From contig NC_063155.1 of the NCBI RefSeq assembly GCF_020921035.1, forward strand, positions 26,653,294 through 26,717,293: a DNA stretch of 64,000 nt, in the 5' to 3' direction. Origin of the DNA: Rhodamnia argentea (lineage: Eukaryota > Streptophyta > Magnoliopsida > Myrtales > Myrtaceae). The notes beneath the pieces were generated by a model. The model ran no database searches and was not told the DNA's origin. It saw nothing but the letters and a program-made list of their open reading frames with translations. Positions 56,637 through 64,000 of the stretch are shown one piece after another. A program made the position numbers and the translations under genes. Within the stretch, counting starts at the first letter, position 1; the number at the start of each line of letters is the position of its first letter.

Positions 56637-58532
56637 GTTGATTTCATTCACGGATGGTGATGTTGATTGGGCGTTTCACGTTTCACCGTACTTAAATAGT
56701 CTGGACCACCCTTCAACTCCACAGAATGAAGTCTTCAACAGCAATGCTGAAAAGAGGATGAAACAGGACAAGAAAATCACAACGGCAAGCGCTCGAGAAG
56801 TCCCACGTGATGTCGAGGGCAGTGAAAGAGGTTCCGTTTTGTCGAGTATTGACAGCAACGACTATGGCTTCTGGTCGGTGTTGAAATCTAGTGACTTGGA
56901 GCAACTTGACATCCTAGGGAGGAGTGGGCTGAGTGGCCCTTCCTTTGCAGAAACGAGGTTTTGCCCGGCGAAGAAGGACATGGGTTATCTCGTGGATAGA
57001 AATGATGACGATTTACGAGTTCCCGAGTTGATGATCTGCTACCGAGAGAGCTCTTTCCTCGAAGTCAAGGACATCTGCATTGATGAAGGCGTGAATTCTC
57101 ATGAAAATGTCTTGTTTGAAACCGACAGGGACAAAGGCCCGGGTACCAATTTTCTCGGCAGCGAGGATAAAGGGAGAAATCTATCTTGCAGAAGGATGGA
57201 CGATCATTTCTCCGCTGCAAACTGTTTGAACTGTTCAGAATATCATTACTTTGAGGATGCTGTTAAGCTGCATGTTCGTGCAAATTTAGTACCGACCGAA
57301 ATCGAGGCAGATGACAATGCGGATGCCATGTCCAAAGTGAGAGATGTTGCCTTGGATATTCTACCCTGCGATTCATCTGATAATGTCTGCTATGGAATCA
57401 CGCAACCTTCTTCTAAGGTATGTAGTCCTGTGCTCCTCGGAGAAAAACTTCTGCAGCATCTTCACTGATGTGATAGTGCTCGGATGTGAAGACTATTTGC
57501 AAGGCAAGATCAAGACATTCGCAAGATTATCACTTGCTATTCTTATTCTTCTGGTCCAATGATGCGATGTAATCGCCGCTTTTCTCCTAAAATATTTATG
57601 TTTTCTCATGCGGAAGCCCGTTCAACACCGATGAGACTTATTCATATGTTATGGAGTAGTGATAATCTAGTAGTAGGTTTATTTGGAATTGCATGATCTC
57701 TAAATCCTGATACCGAGAATCAGCACCTTACCTTTTAGCTATAGTTGTCCTATGCCAAGTGACCTAATCATAACAGTTAGGCCGGCACTTCTGCAGGAGT
57801 CAAACTTAGAACAGATCATCCGCGCCACCGCTCTGGCATCGGCAAGCGAAGGAATTTGTGGTAGCTTGGAAGATGCAAGTGCAACCTCTGGAGACCCCTC
57901 TTCAGCTTCTAATTCAGAAGATTCTCCGAACCACAGCCACATCGAGAAACTGCCTGATGATTGCGAGGCTGACAAAGTGGCATGCCCGCCTGCTTCCAGA
58001 GGAACTGACAAGGATGCTCCCGACGCTAGCAAGGCAGAATGCAGGAGCACTGCCCCCAACTCAAATGCTTCGGCCCCTGCATCCACGAGTGGAGAGGAAA
58101 TACACACCACCGAGACTCGAAATAAGATGAAACATGACGGGGTTTCCGATAGTCCAACAGAGCGTCAAGCTGAAATATTTAGCGGGGAATCGAGTTTCTC
58201 AATGGCAGGCCCCATCTCCAGCCTCATAACTTACTCGGGGCCCATTGCATATTCGGGCAACCTTTCACTAAGATCGGATGGCAGCACAACCAGCAACAGA
58301 TCTTTCGCCTTCCCCGTGTAAACACAGTCTGCAAGTTACACAATCTGTTTTGTTCTCCTTTCGGCTCATTACTTGAGCCATGACTAACTAATCTTTTTAA
58401 CGCGCTACAATTGTTGGGTGCAGATTGCAGGACGACTGGAACAGCAGTCCGGTGCGAATGGCGAAAGCCGACCGGAGGATTTTCCGGAGGCAAAGGGGCT
58501 GGAGGCATGGACTTCTCTGCTGTAGATTCTGA
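56637..58532 (+). CDS. gar2-related (18S pre-ribosomal assembly protein gar2-like) plant protein, 5' end unresolved
   Basis: Three coding exons are supported: 56637-57417, 57797-58317 and 58424-58532, joined in frame. The protein is largely acidic and disordered, with serine-rich stretches. The family match is the C-terminus: LRSDGSTTSNRSFAFPVLQD continuing into DWNSSPVRMAKADRR and the basic, Cys-rich end GWRHGLLCCRF. The gar2 name comes from weak similarity; a ribosomal role is not shown. FAFP fits the FxFP docking motif of MAP-kinase substrates. The first in-frame ATG in the large exon is at 56758, but the conserved-looking FTDGDVDWAFHVSPYLN lies before it, so the true start is probably in an upstream exon. 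Function unknown. Confidence 0.8.
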
Positions 58533-60227
58533 AAAGCTTATTACATTCTTTGAGGCTTACTTGTAGATGTCCACATACTCCCCGTCTTTCGTTTGTCCCT
58601 TTTCTTGTCCACCTGGGATGTCAACAGTGGCTGCTGCTGGAATGAGATGTAGAAGATCATGTCTAGGCTGAATTCCTTTTGGTCCTTCAGGCGTCCTCTA
58701 TTCATCAATCTAGAGAGCAAAGTTCTCCTTCTCTAACTGCATATGTGGTGAACATCCCAAACATCTTTTCGGCTATTTGTTGCTCTGAAAATTTTCACCC
58801 GGGACTCGCGTGAGTTCAAATGGACCTCAGCCGGTGAATCATGCGGGCCCCAGATAGGACTCAAGTGATCCGACCGTCGACATAAAATGGAAGCGCTCGA
58901 GTGCCTTATGGGGTAAACCGAGCTAAAGAGAGAATGTGCCTAATCTGTGCCATTCTCTTTTGAAGAGAGGAGAAGGAAGTGTCAAAGTGAATTGTCTGCT
59001 GTTGTCTTGATCTGTTTTGGGAAACTTGCATTTGTTTTTGCTCCTCTTTTGAAAGTCTTCATTTGACGCAACTTTGACTTTTGATGAAAACTTTGCCAGG
59101 GAAGTAAACAAGCACCCTTTTTTCCTCTTCTGAAATCAGGCCCACGTCCGCCCGGGTTGCTCCAAATTGGGCTCGAATCGATCACCAAGCAAGGACGGCC
59201 AGTAACCTAAATTTGATCCCTGTTAACTTACGGTCTATAGTCGCGGTCAGAGATCCAACATGGCAATTCCGTGTCAAATAAATCCACATCGCTTACCGAG
59301 TGGTGGATTTCGGGCTCTGTTCATCGTCACCGTTCGTCGTCTCCGACCTCACCCAACAGCGTCTCCTCCGGATCTTTCGAATCTCGAGAGAAAAAGCAAA
59401 ACGGAAGATAGGACAAAAGGCATTGATCATGTAAAACCTCTTAATTTATATTCGTGGTCTAAACGGAGATAGAGAAGCAAAACACCTAAAGCGGACAACG
59501 TCAGACAGGCTGATAGACCGAATTGGCACAATTACAAAAGGTTTAGAATTACTTTTTTTTTTCTGGTAATTTCCCTCCTAACGCGGATAGTGCTTAAACT
59601 TCCAATTGGCAAAAAGCTCTTGATCCATCGATAGTCTAGTTCATGTGATCCTTCTTCAACGGACAACAAGCTGTTCTCTCTTTATTTTCCAAATGCAATT
59701 GGTAATTAAGCTAATCTTAATCCATCAGTAGTCATAGTTCATTATCCCTGTCATCTTATTTCTAATTTTTTTTTTTTTTGCCTTTTCCTAAGTTGAATTA
59801 TTCATGATAGCCAGCAGCCTAGTCGCGAGTAATGATTTTCCATTTTAATTTAGCATGCAGCATTCCTTGCTATTCTCTTCTTGTGATTGCTCTTGTTCTT
59901 CTTGGGTCCAGCGCATTCCACAGGGTAGGGATCACTTTGCTTCTAGGGTTGATCGAGTGCGCAATTGAAATTGCACGAAAATGGACACGGATCCGACCAA
60001 ACCCTTGTTGAAGTGTGTGGTCACGTCACGCTAGTTGGTAAGGGACTGACAAAGTCTCTCTAGACACAGCCTGGAATTAACCTTTGATGGACACAGCTCG
60101 GTCCCCGTCTATTGTGGTCATTTGGAAAGATTGCCATAACCATCCTCACTTTCTCTTTTAGCCATGTTGCATGCACCCTTTCCTCTTGAAATTCCAGGTT
60201 TGGCATTCTCATTTTCAAAATTTAGGA
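58533..60227. other. Intergenic region, no gene seen
   Basis: The 3' UTR of the preceding gene, then non-coding DNA. A MULE-type tip fragment (CACAATTACAAAAGGTTTAG) is near 59525. Arabidopsis has an NMD3-type gene in the corresponding interval as I recall; I see no trace of it here. Confidence 0.45.
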
Positions 60228-60805
60228 GCGGATTTGTCCAAAACGTCTTAAACATATCGCATTTTGATCGATTCAATCCCAAACCTTTCGATTTTGTCAA
60301 TTGAGTTCTAAACCTTTTGACACTTTACCAATTGAGTCCATCCGGCCAATGACTTAGACATTGATGGTATCATGTAGGATGGTCGGCGCCGACGTGAATA
60401 ATTTATATATATTTTTTTATTTTATATTTTTATATTCTTCTCAATTTCTTTCTTTTCCTTTTTTTTTTTTTGTCAAGTCCGATGAGGGCTCGCCGACCGA
60501 TCTCGACCACGGGCAAGGGTTGGCTAGCGGCCCTCGCCGGGTTTGCAAGAAAAAAAGGAAAAAAATGTAATAAAAGAAACTCGGAGATTTTTTAAAAAGT
60601 TATAAAAGTTGTCCACGTCGGTGTTGGCCATGTCACATAAGACGCTTGACATCCATTAGAGCGATTTTCCAGTCAAAATTGGCCGGATGGACTCAATCGA
60701 CAAAGTGTCAAAAGATTTATGACTCAATTGACAAGATTAAAATGTTGATGACTGCATTAACCAAAGTGCAATAGGTTTAGGACTTTTTAGACAATCTTTC
60801 TCGTA
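60228..60805. mobile_element. MULE-related MITE
   Basis: Arms of about 150 bp are inverted copies: GTCCAAAACGTCTTAAAC, CCAATTGAGTCCATCCGGCC at the left and GGCCGGATGGACTCAATCGA, AGGTTTAGGACTTTTTAGAC at the right. The core carries GC-rich CTCGCCGACC words. Flanks AAATTTAGG and TAATTTAGA suggest a degenerate 9-bp duplication. Tips resemble those of the large element at 2022-17864. Confidence 0.6.
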
Positions 60806-61736
60806 ATTTAGACTCCATATTTCATCGACTCAGGTAGCAAAATTATCGAATTGGCACTTTCCTTCCCCGAAAATGCCCCTTCCCCTGCCACATCCTCTGC
60901 CCGACCACCTAAACCCTCCGAACCCAAATGTCCAAACCCTCGCTCGGCCACCCCGGTCATTTCCCGTTGCCTCACCTCTGCAAGGGGCCTGCGTGTGTGG
61001 GTGCGCATGCGCGTGTCCAAGAATACAACACCACCGGCGACCTCGATAATCTAAGTTCGCCGAAACGTCCGTCACCTTGATTTGAGATCATTGAGAGCCC
61101 ATAACCTGAAATCTAGGTCACCGAAGCCATGAACAGCCTCTATCCAAGGACGTCGACGACCACGGCAAGATCTATGTCTAGAGAGAGAGAGAGAGAGGCG
61201 CCGTAGTACCAGTCACATTCACCAGAGCTATTGGCGACGCGAAGGGGGTTATTTAGGTCACGTTTTTCTGTCTATACACATACAAATAAATGAATCTAAG
61301 CAATTATAGATCTTTTGCCCCTAAAAATGAGAGGATGCTGATACATAGCAATATATCCGTGAACAACATCCTAGCGAAAAAACCTACAATCAAGAGAGAA
61401 TATGACTGACCCACGGAATGTGACGTAGCAGACGTTGGCATATCGCGTTGATAGGGAAGTGTGTAGGAAAAATATGTTGCGCGTACCTAAGGCCACCGAC
61501 CCCACAATGAGCTGGCGACAAAACACTACTCAAAACTGCGTGAAAACCTCCTAAAAAACCAAGCCAGGGCGTAGATTTTCTTCTTGTTCTTTTCGAACTC
61601 TGCGTTTTGTGTTCTGTGTTGTGTTCTGGTCTCTTCCTCTCTCTCTCTCTCTCTCCCTCTCGTACCAGTATATATTCAAGCCAGACGCCTGCTTAAGAAG
61701 CTCTCTCGTATATGCAAGTCTGCCGTTGAGACAGAG
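60806..61736. other. Promoter and leader region of the RGF-type gene
   Basis: No other gene. A CT-rich leader (61637-61660) precedes the start codon, typical of plant 5' UTRs. Confidence 0.4.
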
Positions 61737-61851
61737 ATGGGGTCGATGGTTGTTCCTGCGAGGCTTTGCATTCTCAGCCTGAGCATTCTTATTCTAACCA
61801 CCTCGTCCTACGCTTCTCACCATGTTCATGCACTGCCTTCTCTTGAACAAG

Positions 61852-61903
<52 letters not shown>

Positions 61904-63631
61904 ATGCGATGTGAACGTGGGTTTTGCTTGGTGATATTGTCCAGCACGAGAAGCTCCGGTGGTTTCCCCTCGCAACTCGCCAAGAAAGCTCAGACCCTTC
62001 GAGCAAGTCGCTGTAACTGTAAGAAGCAATCCTGCCAAACTGGCTGAGAAGCTCATTGTTCACGTAATTTCCTTTCTCCAACTTCATTAATGGTACTTTA
62101 CCATATGCAAGCTAAAACCTCTAACTTCCATCTTTTCGTCTCGCTTTTGAATGGGAATAGATAAAAGGGCGTGGCAAAGAAGTTCCCACGGCGGCGCCAA
62201 AGCGGAAAGAAGATAAATCGGGTAATTAGAATTTTCACGGATCGCATCTCAGCATATTGCTAAATTCCTTTTTGTGAAGCATCTCCACATTTTCTCCTCC
62301 CATTACTTTCACATTAGAATCACCAAAGAACCCTAGGGAGGGACACAAAAACACATCGACCGAGTAAGTCGATGTAGCAAGGCTTATTAGATTATCAAAC
62401 AAGAGTCACCTCTGAATAGTCTCCCTCGCAATGTAGCATACCTCTACAGAAAGCAATCTGTTTCACATGTTTAGCACTCAAGATTAGGCATCTGTATGTG
62501 TCGTTGAATGACTCTATGCTTTGCGCCTAGCCATCTCTACTAACTAGAACATTATTAGGATAAAGATGGATATATTGAAATACATTGAGTCGGTCACCCA
62601 CCGATAATTTCATTTAAGTTCATGTATGTAGAGAGAGAGAGAGAGAGAGAGAGAGATGTTTAGGCCTTCATCCACTTATGAAGAATCGTGTAAAGCTTGC
62701 TTCTATTTAGATGTCGAAGAGTACTATGACCGTGTTCGAGTGACAAACATGACATTGACTGTTTTCCTTCAAAGAGAAATCAACCATCTTATGGCATGTC
62801 ATCGAAAGTTCATGTCTAGCTTGTGAACATAATAAGTTTCCATCTAGGCCTAGTTCATTATTTTACCATCAATGCGAAGCACAAATGCTATTTTTCGCTG
62901 AGTTTTCGTCAAAGAAATAGTAACAAAGTTGTTATTCATGACATGTGTGGTTTATCAGAATAAGGAACAACGTGATATAAGCAAACGCAACAATTAAACC
63001 GCCTACACGAAAAAGGTTGTCGTGCTCTCATCGTTGGTCCTTATCACTACGCATCCATGATTGGGGCCCATCTTCCAGACAGATGTAGATTAGTTTAACC
63101 TACGAATAAGGCAATGACTTGGAAGATCTGCATGGGGATAGGTTGGATGGATTAAGAGCACACTTCTGGTACAACAAGTAATTAACTAAACCTAGAACCC
63201 GGAAAACCGTTGCTGCGATCGATGAGATCATACAGTTTTATCATTCTTTTTAGCCGGCGACGGTTCCTTCCAAGGACAAGCGAGCGAGAGCCATAGGCTA
63301 CGAGCATAACATGAGGAACGTGTTTGGAGCGGACCTCATCGTACCAACTCCCAACACCATCTCCATCGATATCATTAACTTAATGATCTGGTATAGATTA
63401 AACGACGAGCTAAACAAGTGTTTTTCGTGGGCTTTGATGTGATATGTCCCAGGTGGGGATGGCGTCGGCAGCAGAGAACCAGGCCCGGCGACGATGCATG
63501 GGAAGGACAAGAGAGGGACATGGAGAGAATGGGGGGAGGGGACCGACCCGACCCAATATTTTACCATGGATTATTCCCAAGTCCGAAGACGACGCCCGAT
63601 TCACAACAAGTCCTTGCCGGTTGGTCCATGA
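61737..63631 (+). CDS. RGF/GLV/CLEL root-growth-factor-type peptide precursor (4 exons, 157 aa)
   Basis: Secreted-peptide precursor. Exons 61737-61851, 61945-62063, 62161-62221 and 63453-63631 join in frame with GT-AG borders (474 nt). Residues 1-26 form a signal peptide (VVPARLCILSLSILILTTSS, then YASHHVHA). The middle is basic and proline-rich (SPRNSPRKLRPFEQ, KGRGKEVPTAAPKRKE). The last exon ends QYFTMDYSQVRRRRPIHNKS followed by LPVGP and a stop. DY-(x)6-RRPIHN is the conserved RGF/GLV mature peptide with the Asp-Tyr tyrosine-sulfation signal. Such peptides act through RGFR/RGI receptor kinases on root meristem maintenance and gravitropism. Low conservation outside signal and mature peptide is normal. 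Splicing is inferred; the last intron (1231 bp) contains an exon-like decoy. Confidence 0.85.
61855..61900. repeat. (CT)23 microsatellite at the donor site of RGF intron 1
   Basis: 46 bp of pure CT start three bases into intron 1, so repeat-length changes would occur in direct contact with the splice donor region and shorten or lengthen this 93-bp intron. Confidence 0.92.
62631..62655. repeat. (GA)12 microsatellite in RGF intron 3
   Basis: Uninterrupted GA run inside the last intron of the RGF-type gene. Confidence 0.9.
63254..63345 (+). pseudogene. Exon-like decoy in RGF intron 3
   Basis: After a TTCTTTTTAG acceptor, CCGGCGACG and, nine bases on, AAGGACAAG repeat the spacing found in the true last exon (63484-63510). 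It has no DY...HN motif. If spliced in, it would hit a stop after about 18 codons. It may be a degenerate duplicate of the 5' part of the last exon. Confidence 0.35.
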
Positions 63632-64000
63632 AAAAAAAAAAGAAGCCTTTTGTCCCCTTAAATTTTTGTCCTAGGAGAACGTATATGTTTATACATATAT
63701 AGAGTCTCCCTTTTTAAGGACACTCCAAACAAAACGACCCCTCGTTCGCTCTACAAAATTTTCTGAAAAGACAGGAAAGCCGTGTCTTTTCCTGCGAGTA
63801 GGGAAATGAGGGAAGTGTCTTAAAAACATCTCTCTCGTGGCCGACATCGTCGAGCAAAACCCTAATGCTTTGGACCCCGCACCCCGACCACGAGCATTCC
63901 CAGGGTGGGTGGCTCGTGCATGGAGAAGTTTCCATTGTTTAATTAATTTAAGGTACAGACTAGGGCACGGTCCCGAGCCCGGTCAAGCTCCGTCAAGCGT
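63632..64000. other. 3' flank of the RGF-type gene
   Basis: Probable 3' UTR up to about 63710, then sequence with no recognised gene to the window end. Confidence 0.4.

Noticed and set aside
57344-57562. 72-codon frame overlapping the end of the gar2-related exon
   Set aside because: Shadow frame across a donor site; the real exon ends at 57417 in another frame.
62161-63430. Alternative RGF splice joining an AG at 62167 to the exon-like segment at 63254
   Set aside because: It gives an open frame but no DY...HN peptide, whereas joining 62221 to 63453 is in frame and yields the complete family signature.

Overview
This window is nuclear DNA of a flowering plant, most likely a woody dicot. 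The evidence is multi-exon genes with GT-AG introns, plant-specific families (cytosolic sulfotransferases, an RGF/GLV/CLEL signalling-peptide precursor), a plastid-type tRNA relic, and heavy occupation by plant transposons (Tat/Ogre-type LTR elements, a TRIM, copia, MULE-like and hAT-like elements). My impression that the non-coding repeats look like Myrtaceae is recollection, not proof. All genes judged real lie on the + strand.

1-18 kb is almost entirely transposons. After LTR remnants and an organelle-derived patch with a decayed plastid trnR-UCU, a MULE-like element runs from about 2022 to 17864. It has very long terminal inverted repeats and a 9-bp target duplication, and it carries broken gene pieces: a GRF zinc-finger gene on + and a 40S ribosomal protein S25 exon on -. 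Nested in it is a structurally complete, young Tat/Ogre-type LTR element (4390-15047) with 1403-bp LTRs and a GTGTG duplication, oriented on -. It keeps gag but only a stub of reverse transcriptase, and it carries a 78-bp tandem array near its 3' LTR.

18-46 kb is a tandem cluster of intronless cytosolic sulfotransferase genes: three intact (19260-20273, 24703-25707, 37139-38137) and two pseudogenes (39790-41406, split by an 861-bp insertion and frameshifted; 45625-46070, badly decayed). The genes share 3' flanking sequence, so they arose by block duplication. The gaps hold a roughly 168-bp satellite, a TRIM, a copia gag relic, hAT-like elements and two solo LTRs of about 3 kb. One solo LTR (33741-37046, TSD TAGAC) ends about 30 bp upstream of the TATA box of the third sulfotransferase gene.

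46-64 kb is a conserved, gene-bearing block: GEK1, a D-aminoacyl-tRNA deacylase (9 exons, 316 aa), then a gar2-related protein gene (three exons read, 5' end unresolved), then a small secreted-peptide gene whose last exon encodes DYSQVRRRRPIHN, the hallmark of RGF/GLV/CLEL root-growth peptides. From memory, the same order of families occurs around Arabidopsis At2g03800-At2g03830, so this looks like old microsynteny. The sulfotransferases probably act in small-molecule sulfation. The housekeeping and peptide genes downstream are functionally unrelated neighbours.
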